Part shown: positions 33,895 through 43,056 of the stretch, piece by piece
Numbering within the stretch: position 1 is the stretch's first letter
Layout: each line of letters starts with the position of its first letter
Assembly (NCBI GenBank): GCA_019415525.1
Contig: DXZA01000025.1
Location: 1 to 63,880, forward strand
Direction of reading: 5' to 3'
Source: Tyzzerella sp.
GTDB lineage: Bacteria > Bacillota > Clostridia > Lachnospirales > Anaerotignaceae
DNA: 63,880 bases
The notes under the pieces: model-generated
What the model saw: only the letters and a program-made list of their open reading frames with translations
Databases searched by the model: none
Told to the model about the DNA's origin: nothing
Translations under genes and position numbers: made by a program

Positions 33895-35250
33895 TTACTG
33901 ATTGCCAAAAAGAGCAGATGCAAAATCTCTTGCATTAAATTTCTGAAGGTCATTTATACCTTCACCAACACCAATATATCTTACTGGTATATTAAGTTCT
34001 GATTTAATTGCAATAACAATACCACCTTTTGCAGTACCATCAAGTTTTGTAAGTATAATACCTGTAATGTCAGCAACTTCTTTAAAGAGTTTAGCCTGTT
34101 GCATAGCATTTTGACCTGTTGTAGCATCAAGTACAAGATAAACTTCTTTATTAGCTTCTGGATACTCTCTGTCAATAACTTTTGAAATCTTTTTAAGCTC
34201 TTCCATAAGGTTCTTTTTATTATGAAGACGACCGGCTGTATCACAAATAAGAATATCCATACCTCTGTTTTTAGCTGCATTTACAGCATCAAAAACAACT
34301 GCTGCAGGGTCAGAATTTTCTTCGTGACGAATAACGTCAATACCTGCTCTTTCGCCCCATACTTTAAGCTGGTCAATAGCTGCTGCTCTAAATGTGTCTG
34401 CTGCTGCAAGTATAACTTTATCACCTTGTTCTTTATAATTATGAGAAAGCTTACCTATTGTTGTAGTTTTACCAACACCATTTACACCAATAACAAGCAT
34501 TACTGTAGGTTTTGGAAGCTCATAATCATCATCAGCACCCTCATTTAAAATATTTGTAATTTCATCTACAAGCATACCTTTAATTTCTTGAGGGTCTGTT
34601 GTTTTTTCTTTTTTAACTCTTTTTCTAAGGTTATCAATAATATTCATTGTTGTTTCAACACCAATATCAGCCATAATAAGAACTTCTTCAAGTTCCTCAA
34701 AAAGTTCTTCATCTATTTTTGTAAATGCACCAAGAACAGTATCAACACCACCAAGAATATTTTTTCTTGTTTTATCAAGACCTTCAAAAAGCTTTGCGAA
34801 GAAACCTTTTTTTGCTGGTTTTTCTTCTTTTACTTCCTCTGTTTCAATAATTTCTTCTATAACTTCCTCAGCTGTTGCTTCTGTTTCCTCTTCTGCAACT
34901 TCCTCGGCTGCTTCTTCTGTTGTTTCTTCTGTTTCATTAATAGTTTCTTCTACCTTGTCAACTATTTCTTCAATTTCTTCAACTATTTCTTCTAATTCTT
35001 CTTCATCTTCACGAATAGCCCTATCAAGTTCCTCAGCAGTAATATCTGGAATTCTTGCAATCTGTATATCAGCTTTTAAAGGCTGTTTATTGCTAAAAAT
35101 TTCCTCTGGAGTTTTAGTTTCTTCAACTTCAAAAGGTGTAATTTCAATACCTTCAATTTCATCTATACTGTTACTTTCGTTCAAATTTTCTTGTGGTTTA
35201 TTAACCTCATCATTTTTCTTTTTACCTTTAAAAAAATCAAAAAATCCCAT
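33895..35250 (-). CDS. ftsY: SRP receptor FtsY
   Basis: A 451-residue SRP-receptor GTPase. After a short amphipathic start (MGFFDFFKGKKK) comes a long glutamate-rich A domain to about residue 145, then the NG domain with GVNGVGKTTTIGKLS, AADTFRAAAIDQL, DTAGRLHNKKNLM and TKLDGTAKGG. It docks SRP-ribosome complexes at the membrane. It follows smc by 18 nt; CGGAGG precedes the ATG. Confidence 0.96.
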   Translation of the reverse strand: MGFFDFFKGKKKNDEVNKPQENLNESNSIDEIEGIEITPFEVEETKTPEEIFSNKQPLKADIQIARIPDITAEELDRAIREDEEELEEIVEEIEEIVDKVEETINETEETTEEAAEEVAEEETEATAEEVIEEIIETEEVKEEKPAKKGFFAKLFEGLDKTRKNILGGVDTVLGAFTKIDEELFEELEEVLIMADIGVETTMNIIDNLRKRVKKEKTTDPQEIKGMLVDEITNILNEGADDDYELPKPTVMLVIGVNGVGKTTTIGKLSHNYKEQGDKVILAAADTFRAAAIDQLKVWGERAGIDVIRHEENSDPAAVVFDAVNAAKNRGMDILICDTAGRLHNKKNLMEELKKISKVIDREYPEANKEVYLVLDATTGQNAMQQAKLFKEVADITGIILTKLDGTAKGGIVIAIKSELNIPVRYIGVGEGINDLQKFNARDFASALFGNQ

Positions 35251-35268
35251 TCTCTTTCCTCCGTAATA

Positions 35269-38200
35269 TTATGAATAATCCATATTGTCAGTAAAATCAA
35301 CTGATATAAGCTTTGAAACGCCTTTTTCCTGCATAGTAATACCATACATAACATCAGCAGCCTCCATTGTACCTTTTCTGTGGGTGATTACAATAAATTG
35401 TGTTTCACCGGAAAACTTTTTAAGATAGTCAGCATATCTTTTTACATTAGCATCATCAAGAGCAGCTTCAATCTCATCAAGTATACAGAAAGGAGAAGGT
35501 TTCATTTTAAGTATTGAAAAAAGTATTGAAATAGCAGTTAAAGCACGCTCACCACCGGATAAAAGCATCATATTTTGAAGATTTTTTCCTGGAGGCTGTG
35601 CAATAATATCTATTCCCGAGCCTAAAACATCATTTTCATCTGAAAGTTTTAAATAAGCCTTTCCACCGCCAAACATTTCTCTGAAAGTTTCATTAAAGTT
35701 ATTTGAAATAATTTCAAATTGTTCTCTAAACTGATTTTCCATAAGAGATGTAAGTTCTGAAATAATAGATTGAAGTTTTCTTTCTGCCTCAATAATATCA
35801 TCTCTTTGACCACAAAGGAATGTATATCTTTCTTTGACTTCCTTATACTTTTCAATAGCCTCAACATTTACTGCACCAAGGGATTTTATTTCCCCTTTAA
35901 GATTATAGGCAGATTTTTTAAGACTGTCAACGGAAGGAAGGTTTTCTGTATCACATTCCACAGTATCAGGCATAATATCGTATTCTTCCAATATAGCCTG
36001 ACAAATTCTTTCTTTATCTTCGGAAAGCTTTTCAATTCTTGCTTCAATTCTTACACTATCATTTTTAAGTTTAGCAATATAATCAGAAATTTCTCTGATT
36101 TTTTCTTCAAAACTTTCTGATTTTTCAATAGCAAGTTTTCTTTTTTCACCTGTTTCAAAAAGTTCATTTTGCAAATCATCAATATTTTTTTGTTCAGAAA
36201 TTATATCAGCTTTAATAATTGAAATTTTATCTCTTTTAGTATCAATATCTTTTTTAAGACTTTCTTTATCGCTGTCAAAAGCTTCAATATCCCTTTCAAG
36301 CTCTTTTATAGCATCTTTTATTTTTTCAATCATACTTTCAGAAGTTTTACGACTTTGTTCAATATTTGATATATTTATTTTAATATCAGTAATTTCATTT
36401 AAAAGTTCATTTTGATAAACTCTTTCGCTTTCAACATCAGTTTGATATTTAGAAAGTATTTCATTTATTTTTTGAATTTCATTTTCTGTTATTAAAAGTC
36501 GGTCTTTTGCTCTTTCAAGGTCATCTTTTGCAAAATCAGATTGTTCTTTAAGCTGTTTTTCTTCCAATATATAGAGATTAAGTTTCTGATTTTTATCATC
36601 AAGAGAAGTTTTTGTTCTAAGTATGTCATTTTCGGCATTTTCGTTTTTAACTTCAATTTCTCTTAAAGCCATATTAATTTCAGATATTTTTTCAGATATT
36701 TTCTGAATTTTATTTTGTGATGTAGTCATTTTATCACGTATTTCAGAAACTTCTTTTCCAAAAACATCTAAATATTCTTTAAGTTCTTTTATTTCTCTAC
36801 TTCTTCCGAAAATACCTGTTGATTTTTTAGAAACGCTACCACCTGTCATAGCACCACCAATACTTAATGTATCACCTTCAAGTGTTACAACTTTATATGA
36901 ATATTTATATTTTTTAGAAAAATCCACAGCAAAGTCAAGATTTTCGGCAATAATAACTCTACCAAGTAAAAACTTAACTATTCCGTCATATATATTGTCA
37001 TAATTAACAAGGCTGTCAGCAGTACCAAGTATACCTTTTTCAGAAAGTATTTTATTTTCAACTGCACCTTTACCCTTAACGGCAGTAATAGGTAAAAATG
37101 TGGCTCTACCTAAGTTATTGTGTTTAAGATATTCAATAGCAATTTTTGCACTTTCTTCATTATCAGTTACAATATTTTGCAAAGCACCACCAAGAGCAGT
37201 TTCAATGGCAGTTTCATATATTTTATCAACACTTATTATTTCACCAACAGCACCCATAACACCTTTAAATCGTCTATCCCCTTGGGAGCTTAATTTAAGT
37301 ATACTTTTTACACTTTTATAAAAACCGTCGTGTTCTTTTTCCATATCGGAAAGTATTGAAAGGCGAGATTTTTTTTCATTATATTCTCTTTCTTTTGTAC
37401 CAAGTACGGCTTTCATAATTTCGTTATTTGTTATTATATTATTTTTTTCCATTTCAGATTTTGAAATATCATTTTGAAGTTTATTTGTTTTTTCAATATT
37501 AATTTCAATATGTTTTTTCAAAGCCTCAATATGTATTTCACTATCACGAATTTGGCTTTCAATATAAGCCTTTTCGTTATCAAGCTGTTCTTTACGTCTT
37601 TCGTACTGACTTTCCATACTTTCAGCACGAGAAATATCACCTTTAAGTTCAGTACTTATTTTTATTTTTTCTATCATTTCAGTTTTATGTTCATCAATGA
37701 TATTTTCATTTTCACTTAAAACAGTACTTAAAGCTGAAAATTTTTCTTCTAAATTTTGAAGTCTATCATTTTGGGCTTTAAGGCTTATATCAGATGCTGT
37801 AATTTTGGCAGTTTCAACATCAATATTTTCTTTATTTTTAGCCATAGACTCATAAGCCTTAGCCTTATCAGATTTGGCTCTTTCAATATTTGAAAGTGAA
37901 TGTACAATTTGTTCTTCTATTAATTTTACAGTACTTTCAAGTTTTTCAAGATTTCCTTTTTTGTCTGCTATATTATCGTTTATATTTTGTATTTTGTCTG
38001 TGTACTCATCAGAAAGATTTTTCAAAGCGTGAATATCATCACGAATTTTTTCACCTTCTTCTTCTTTTTCATTTACAGACTCACTATATAATTTAAGTTT
38101 TTCATAAATATCTTCTATTTCAGTATTAATTCTGTTTCTTTCAAACTTAAATATATTTATATCACAGTATTTTAATTTTTCTTTCAAATCAATATATTTT

Positions 38201-38838
38201 TTAGCAGTTTCAGACTGTTTTTGTAAAGGTTCTATTTGGCTTTCAAGTTCGTTTATAATATCTTCAGCACGAGAAAGATTTTGTTTTTCTTTATCAAGTT
38301 TTACAAAAGCCTCTTGACGTCTGTTTTTAAATTTAACAATACCGGCAGCCTCTTCAAAAAGCCTTCTTCTATCATCAGATTTAGAACTTAAAATTTCATC
38401 AATTTTACCCTGACCTATTATAGAATAGCCTTCTCTACCTATACCCGTATCCATAAAAAGTTCATGAACATCTTTAAGGCGGCAATTTGTACCATTTATA
38501 AGATATTCACTTTCGCCGGAACGATAAACACGTCTTGTAACAGTAACCTCTGTATATTCAATAGGCATTTTACCTTCACTGTTATCTATTGTTATAGAAA
38601 CCTCGGCAAAGCCTAAAGGACGTCTACTTTCAGTACCGGCAAATATAATATCTTCCATTTTATCCCCACGAAGTGTTTTAGCTTTTTGCTCACCTAAAAC
38701 CCATCTTACAGAGTCAGAAATATTACTTTTACCGCTACCGTTAGGACCAACAACGGCTGTTATTCCTTTATTAAAATCAAGCTTCACTTTTTCGGGAAAA
38801 GATTTGAAGCCTTGCAAATCAAGTCTTTTTAAATACAT
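35269..38838 (-). CDS. smc: chromosome segregation protein SMC
   Basis: A 1189-residue SMC ATPase. Walker A GPNGSGKSN (31-39) at the N-terminus, two long coiled-coil arms, a hinge around residues 520-640 (RFKGVMGAVGEIISVDKIYE ... GGAMTGGSVSKKS), and the C-terminal head with signature LLSGGERALTA and Walker B FCILDEIEAALDDANV. It organises the chromosome with ScpA/ScpB, not encoded here. The ATG at 38838 is taken, 5 nt from GAGGTG. The rnc gene that usually precedes smc is missing. Confidence 0.97.
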   Translation of the reverse strand: MYLKRLDLQGFKSFPEKVKLDFNKGITAVVGPNGSGKSNISDSVRWVLGEQKAKTLRGDKMEDIIFAGTESRRPLGFAEVSITIDNSEGKMPIEYTEVTVTRRVYRSGESEYLINGTNCRLKDVHELFMDTGIGREGYSIIGQGKIDEILSSKSDDRRRLFEEAAGIVKFKNRRQEAFVKLDKEKQNLSRAEDIINELESQIEPLQKQSETAKKYIDLKEKLKYCDINIFKFERNRINTEIEDIYEKLKLYSESVNEKEEEGEKIRDDIHALKNLSDEYTDKIQNINDNIADKKGNLEKLESTVKLIEEQIVHSLSNIERAKSDKAKAYESMAKNKENIDVETAKITASDISLKAQNDRLQNLEEKFSALSTVLSENENIIDEHKTEMIEKIKISTELKGDISRAESMESQYERRKEQLDNEKAYIESQIRDSEIHIEALKKHIEINIEKTNKLQNDISKSEMEKNNIITNNEIMKAVLGTKEREYNEKKSRLSILSDMEKEHDGFYKSVKSILKLSSQGDRRFKGVMGAVGEIISVDKIYETAIETALGGALQNIVTDNEESAKIAIEYLKHNNLGRATFLPITAVKGKGAVENKILSEKGILGTADSLVNYDNIYDGIVKFLLGRVIIAENLDFAVDFSKKYKYSYKVVTLEGDTLSIGGAMTGGSVSKKSTGIFGRSREIKELKEYLDVFGKEVSEIRDKMTTSQNKIQKISEKISEINMALREIEVKNENAENDILRTKTSLDDKNQKLNLYILEEKQLKEQSDFAKDDLERAKDRLLITENEIQKINEILSKYQTDVESERVYQNELLNEITDIKINISNIEQSRKTSESMIEKIKDAIKELERDIEAFDSDKESLKKDIDTKRDKISIIKADIISEQKNIDDLQNELFETGEKRKLAIEKSESFEEKIREISDYIAKLKNDSVRIEARIEKLSEDKERICQAILEEYDIMPDTVECDTENLPSVDSLKKSAYNLKGEIKSLGAVNVEAIEKYKEVKERYTFLCGQRDDIIEAERKLQSIISELTSLMENQFREQFEIISNNFNETFREMFGGGKAYLKLSDENDVLGSGIDIIAQPPGKNLQNMMLLSGGERALTAISILFSILKMKPSPFCILDEIEAALDDANVKRYADYLKKFSGETQFIVITHRKGTMEAADVMYGITMQEKGVSKLISVDFTDNMDYS

Positions 38839-38923
38839 AAACACACCTCATAAAATTTTCACACAGAGTTTATTTTATCAAAAAAGGTTATTACTTTCAA
38901 TTATATTGTATTTCATTATAGCA

Positions 38924-38950
38924 CAAAAGACAGTGATTTCTCACTGTCCT
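38924..38950 (-). terminator. intrinsic terminator overlapping a stop codon
   Basis: GACAGTGA / TCACTGTC stem whose first arm includes the last codon and TGA of the small membrane-anchored gene, then TTTTGTG. It ends the aroB-to-pyrC unit before smc. Confidence 0.7.
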
Positions 38951-39387
38951 TCATAATATTTAAGTCCCAAACTTTCGTTTATATTAATTTCAGTTCCTTG
39001 TTTTTCATCAAAGAATTTATTTATGTATTCTATAAATGTATTATCAGTTTTATACCATTTATCCTGAATTTTTATACAATCATCTTGTATCATCATAGGT
39101 ATATAACTACCATCATTACCCTCAATATAAATAGTACTGTCAAAATCCTTTGAAAGATTTAAAACCATAGGTTTAAATTTTTCAAAACTTTCATAAAACT
39201 TTTGTGAAAATTCATTCATATCATTTTTATTATCAAATTTTTTAGCTATTTGAGGAGAAGGCACAACATCTGTAATTTCAACACTTATAATATCAACTTT
39301 ATCTATTGAAGGTCTGTAATTTATGTAAGTTCCAATAAGGGCAATAATAATAAGTATAACAAAAACAGCCTTTTTTTCTCTTGTCAT
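38941..39387 (-). CDS. hypothetical membrane-anchored protein next to pyrC homologue
   Basis: A 148-residue protein with a short basic N-terminus (MTREKK) and one membrane helix (AVFVILIIIALIGTYI), then an exported ~125-residue domain with no cysteines. PSIDKVDIISVEITDVVPSP opens that domain. It begins 9-15 nt after the pyrC-like stop with AAAGGTG, so it is in the same transcript. No family recognised; it could anchor or partner the PyrB/PyrC-like pair, but that is inference. Confidence 0.7.
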   Translation of the reverse strand: MTREKKAVFVILIIIALIGTYINYRPSIDKVDIISVEITDVVPSPQIAKKFDNKNDMNEFSQKFYESFEKFKPMVLNLSKDFDSTIYIEGNDGSYIPMMIQDDCIKIQDKWYKTDNTFIEYINKFFDEKQGTEININESLGLKYYEGQ

Positions 39388-39401
39388 AAACACACACCTT
39401 T

Positions 39402-40670
39402 CTAATATATAATTTTTCCGTGAACGATTGTATATTTAACATTACCTTTAAGTTTCATACCATCATAAAGTGAAAATTTAACTTTTGAATAAAACTCACT
39501 TGCATTAACTGTAAACTCATTGTTTATATCAATAATAGTCAAATCTGCCTCACAGCCTTCTTTTATACCATCTTTTTTCAAATTCAATATTTTAGAAGGA
39601 TTTATTGACATTTTCTCCATAAGCTCAAAAAGTGTTATATGACCTTTTTCAACAAGATAAGTATAGCTTACAGGGAAAGCCGTTTCAAGGCTTGATATAC
39701 CCCACTCGGCAGACTCAAATATTTCTGATTTACCCTCTACTGTTGAAGGTGAATGGGCAGATGAAATAACATCAATTGTACCATCTTTTATACCTTCAAT
39801 AATAGCTTTTTTATCTTTTTCAGTTCTTAAAGGTGGTTTTACTTTTGCAAGTGTATTATATCCTATAACACTTTCATCTGTATGAGTAAAATAATGAGGG
39901 CTTGTTTCACAAGTTACATTAACACCTCTTTTTTTAGCCTCACGTACAAGCTGAACAGAGCCTTCAGTACTTATTGTAGAAATATGCAATTTTGCCTTTG
40001 TTCTTTCTGCAAGAATAATGTCCCTAGCAACAAGAACTTCTTCAGCCTCTTCCGGAATACCTTTAAGACCTAAAAGGGTAGATACATATCCATCATTCAT
40101 AACACCGTTATTTGATATTGAAGTATCATCACAGCTTGTAATTACAGGAAGGTCAAACATCTGAGCATACATAAATATATTTCTCAAAAGTCCTGTATCA
40201 TTAATAGATTTATCACCGTCAGAAAGAGCAATTATACCCTTTTTATACATTTCACCTATCTCAGTCATTTCTTTACCTTCACATCCTATTGTCATACTTC
40301 CATAAGGATATATATTTACAAGAGAATATACATTACTTTTTGATATTACATAATCAACAACAGCTTTATTATCTATTGTAGGCTTTGTAGAAGGCTCACA
40401 AGTTAAAGTAGTAAAACCACCTTTCGATGCAGCCATAGAAGCACTTTCAATATGCTCAATATGTTCAAAGCCAGGGTCACCAATACGACAATGCATATCT
40501 ATAAGACCGGACATAGCAAAAAGCCCTGTACAGTCTAAAATATAAGCATCTTCATCATATAAATTTTCACCTATTTTTGAAATATATCCGTTTTCAATTT
40601 TAATATCATAAATTTTATTAATATCATAATAAGGAGATACAATATGAACATTTTTAATAATATCTTTCAT
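39402..40670 (-). CDS. pyrC: PyrC-like dihydroorotase homologue, active site lost
   Basis: A 422-residue amidohydrolase-fold protein of class I dihydroorotase type by overall alignment. From remembered alignment with Bacillus PyrC, the metal/substrate residues differ: the HxH pair is H60-x-R62 (DMHCRIGDPG), the following Arg is G64, the N of MPNTKP is S94, the mid His (AHCED) is S179 (ITSCDD), and the catalytic Asp (ATDHAPH) is A305 (SSAHSPS). D151 and H229 remain. This cannot be a normal dihydroorotase; it resembles the non-catalytic pseudo-dihydroorotases that support PyrB in some bacteria. It overlaps pyrB by 17 nt, with AGGAGG 9 nt before the ATG. Confidence 0.88.
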   Translation of the reverse strand: MKDIIKNVHIVSPYYDINKIYDIKIENGYISKIGENLYDEDAYILDCTGLFAMSGLIDMHCRIGDPGFEHIEHIESASMAASKGGFTTLTCEPSTKPTIDNKAVVDYVISKSNVYSLVNIYPYGSMTIGCEGKEMTEIGEMYKKGIIALSDGDKSINDTGLLRNIFMYAQMFDLPVITSCDDTSISNNGVMNDGYVSTLLGLKGIPEEAEEVLVARDIILAERTKAKLHISTISTEGSVQLVREAKKRGVNVTCETSPHYFTHTDESVIGYNTLAKVKPPLRTEKDKKAIIEGIKDGTIDVISSAHSPSTVEGKSEIFESAEWGISSLETAFPVSYTYLVEKGHITLFELMEKMSINPSKILNLKKDGIKEGCEADLTIIDINNEFTVNASEFYSKVKFSLYDGMKLKGNVKYTIVHGKIIY

Positions 40671-41586
40671 TTCTGATACCTCCTGTCTGAGATAAAATAT
40701 AAAGTATTGCCATTCTTACAGCAACGCTGTTTGCAATATGGTCATTTATAATACACTGGTCACTTTCAATAACTTTTGAAGATATTTCAATATCTTTCAT
40801 AATAGGGCCTGGGTGCATAATAATAACATCTTTTTTAGCATATTGCAGAAGGTTTTCGTCTATTCTAAAAAGACTTTTATACTCTTCAAAAGAAGGTATT
40901 ATATTTTTTTCGTGGTCTTCCACACGTACTTTTGTTGTTATTATTACATCAGCGTCTTTAACAGCCTCACGAGCATTATAAAAAACTTTTACACCACATT
41001 TTTCAAGGTCTGAAGGCATAAGTGTAGGTGGCCCTCCAACACTAACATCAGCCCCAAGCTTTGTTAAAGCCCATATATTACTTCTTGAAACTCTGCTATG
41101 TATAATATCACCTATAATAGCAACTTTAAGACCTTGAAAGCTTTTTTTATTTTCTTTAATAATAAGCAAATCGGAAAGAGATTGTCCAGGGTTTTCGTTA
41201 TATCCGTCACCTGCATTTATTACAGATGCATTTACATTTTCAGAAAGAAGACTAGCTGCTCCTGCCATAGGGTGACGAAGAATTATAAAATCAGCACCCA
41301 TTTGGTCTACAAGCTGACCCATATCTCTTAATTTTTCATTACCGAATTTTTCCCTTGTCATATCCACAACATTGGCACCGAGATGCTGTGCTGCCATTTC
41401 ATAAGAAAGTTTTTCTCTTGCACTTGCCATATAAAACAAAAGTACAACAGACTTTCCTTGAAGATGAGGAACTTTTTTATTTTTATGATTTAATATATAT
41501 TTCATTGTTTGTGAAGTACTTAAAATATATCTTATATCATCAGCACTCATATCTTTAATGCCAAAAAAGTCCTTACGTTTTATCAT
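40654..41586 (-). CDS. pyrB: PyrB-like aspartate carbamoyltransferase homologue, altered active site
   Basis: A 310-residue ATCase/OTCase-fold protein of normal length. The carbamoyl-phosphate loop expected as STRTR is SAREK (residues 55-59); the HPTQ motif is NPGQ (132-135), losing the catalytic His; and the aspartate-binding R-x-Q is K219-x-R221. RHP (104-106), NAGDG (124-128) and GDIIHSRVSRSN remain. By recalled E. coli numbering, T53, T55, H134, R229 and Q231 are replaced. ATCase activity is therefore doubtful. It follows rluD by 36 bp, the lspA-rluD-pyr order of Bacillus, and overlaps the pyrC homologue. No pyrI or PyrR leader is present. Confidence 0.88.
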   Translation of the reverse strand: MIKRKDFFGIKDMSADDIRYILSTSQTMKYILNHKNKKVPHLQGKSVVLLFYMASAREKLSYEMAAQHLGANVVDMTREKFGNEKLRDMGQLVDQMGADFIILRHPMAGAASLLSENVNASVINAGDGYNENPGQSLSDLLIIKENKKSFQGLKVAIIGDIIHSRVSRSNIWALTKLGADVSVGGPPTLMPSDLEKCGVKVFYNAREAVKDADVIITTKVRVEDHEKNIIPSFEEYKSLFRIDENLLQYAKKDVIIMHPGPIMKDIEISSKVIESDQCIINDHIANSVAVRMAILYILSQTGGIRNERYY

Positions 41587-41622
41587 AACACCACTCTCAT
41601 TTCAAAAAAACTTGTATAATTA

Positions 41623-42549
41623 TTAGCTTGTCTGTATTTGTTTTAATTTTTCTATTAATTTTTTAAAATATTCAGGAAGTTCTGACTGAAACTCCATATA
41701 TTCCCCTGTTCTTGGGTGAATAAAGCCTAAAACTCTTGCGTGGAGAACTTGTCCCTTTGTAGAAAAAGGTTGTTTTCTCTTACCATAAACCTCATCACCT
41801 AAAAGTGGGTGACCTATATAAGACATATGGACTCTTATCTGATGAGTTCTACCTGTTTCAAGCTGTGCCTCAATAAGGTCATATTTTCCAAGATGTTCAA
41901 TAACTTTATAATGAGTTACAGCATGACGACTGTTTTTATCTCTAACGCACATTTTTTTTCTATCTTCAGGATGACGACCAATAGGTGCATCAATAGTGCC
42001 TTCATCTTCTTTAAGTTTATTAAACACAATAGCATTATATTTTCTTGTAATAGTATGCTCTGCAAGCTGTAAAGCAAGTGACTGATGAGCCATATTATTT
42101 TTTGCTGCCATAATAACACCTGATGTATCTTTATCAATTCTATGGACAATACCGGGGCGCATAACACCATTAATTCCGGAAAGCTGCCCTTTACAATGAT
42201 ACATAAGAGCATTTACAAGAGTTCCAGAATAATGACCTGGTGCTGGGTGAACAACCATACCTTGAGGTTTATTTATAACAATAACGTCTTCATCTTCATA
42301 AAGTATATCAAGAGGAATATCCTCAGGAAGAATTTCTATTTCCACAGGCTCAGGTATTTCCACTTTTATAATATCTTTATCTCTTAATTTATAATTAGAT
42401 TTTATATTTTTATCATTTACAGTTATATGACCTTGTTCAACAAGTTTTTGAACACCACTTCTTGATAAGTCATCAAAATTTTCTGAAACAAAAACGTCAA
42501 TTCTCGTTCCAATGTCTTCTTTTTCTACTGCCAAATTATATATATCCAT
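41623..42549 (-). CDS. rluD: 23S rRNA pseudouridine synthase, RluD family
   Basis: A 308-residue enzyme with an N-terminal S4 domain (SRSGVQKLVEQGHITVNDK) and a RluA/RluD catalytic domain containing HRIDKDTSGV with the nucleophilic Asp. YEDEDVIVINKPQGMVVHPA and ETGRTHQIRVHM are family motifs. Whether it modifies the RluD or RluB-type sites is not certain. It follows lspA by 12 nt in the conserved lspA-rluD pair (ylyB in Bacillus). Confidence 0.95.
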   Translation of the reverse strand: MDIYNLAVEKEDIGTRIDVFVSENFDDLSRSGVQKLVEQGHITVNDKNIKSNYKLRDKDIIKVEIPEPVEIEILPEDIPLDILYEDEDVIVINKPQGMVVHPAPGHYSGTLVNALMYHCKGQLSGINGVMRPGIVHRIDKDTSGVIMAAKNNMAHQSLALQLAEHTITRKYNAIVFNKLKEDEGTIDAPIGRHPEDRKKMCVRDKNSRHAVTHYKVIEHLGKYDLIEAQLETGRTHQIRVHMSYIGHPLLGDEVYGKRKQPFSTKGQVLHARVLGFIHPRTGEYMEFQSELPEYFKKLIEKLKQIQTS

Positions 42550-42561
42550 TTTTTACCCCTT

Positions 42562-43038
42562 TTATTTTTTATTTTCTTTAGGCTCTTCTTTAATTACAAA
42601 AAGTAATAAGAAAGCAAAAAGTAAAGTTCCTACAACAACATATATATCAGCCACATTAAAAACAGGCCATTTTACAAATGTAAATTCAAAGAAATCAACA
42701 ACATATCCTCTAAAAAATCTGTCAATAACATTACCTATTGCACCGGCAAGTATAAGGACAAATGACACTCTAAGCCACATATATTCTTTTTTACTAGGTA
42801 ATTTAAAGAAAGCATATATTATAGCTACAGAAATTATAACAGTAATTACAACAAAAAACCATCTTTGACCTTCAAGTATACCGAAAGCAGCACCTCTATT
42901 TTCAACAAATGTAAAATCCATAAATCCATTTATAAAAACAGTTGAACCTATTGGCTTCAAATTTGTAAGAGCAATATATTTTGTTATTTGGTCTATTCCT
43001 ATAAGTAATATTGTTGCTATTAAAGGTAAAAACATCAT
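42562..43038 (-). CDS. lspA: lipoprotein signal peptidase (signal peptidase II)
   Basis: A 158-residue aspartyl protease with four membrane helices that cleaves prolipoproteins at the lipidated Cys. Catalytic residues lie in GAIGNVIDRF and VVDFFEF/FNVADIYVVVG. It should process the YclQ-like and PstS lipoproteins seen in this window. Preceded by AAAGGAT; tight spacing to rluD. Confidence 0.96.
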   Translation of the reverse strand: MMFLPLIATILLIGIDQITKYIALTNLKPIGSTVFINGFMDFTFVENRGAAFGILEGQRWFFVVITVIISVAIIYAFFKLPSKKEYMWLRVSFVLILAGAIGNVIDRFFRGYVVDFFEFTFVKWPVFNVADIYVVVGTLLFAFLLLFVIKEEPKENKK

Positions 43039-43056
43039 ATTATTTAATATCCTTTC

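Noticed and set aside
34588..34995. Long plus-strand frame opposite ftsY rich in Cys and Phe
   Set aside because: It is the complement of the Glu/Thr-rich repeat region of FtsY, has no ribosome site, and shows low-complexity composition.
41587..41622. PyrR attenuator before the pyrB homologue
   Set aside because: The 36-bp gap is too short and has no hairpin or anti-antiterminator sequence.
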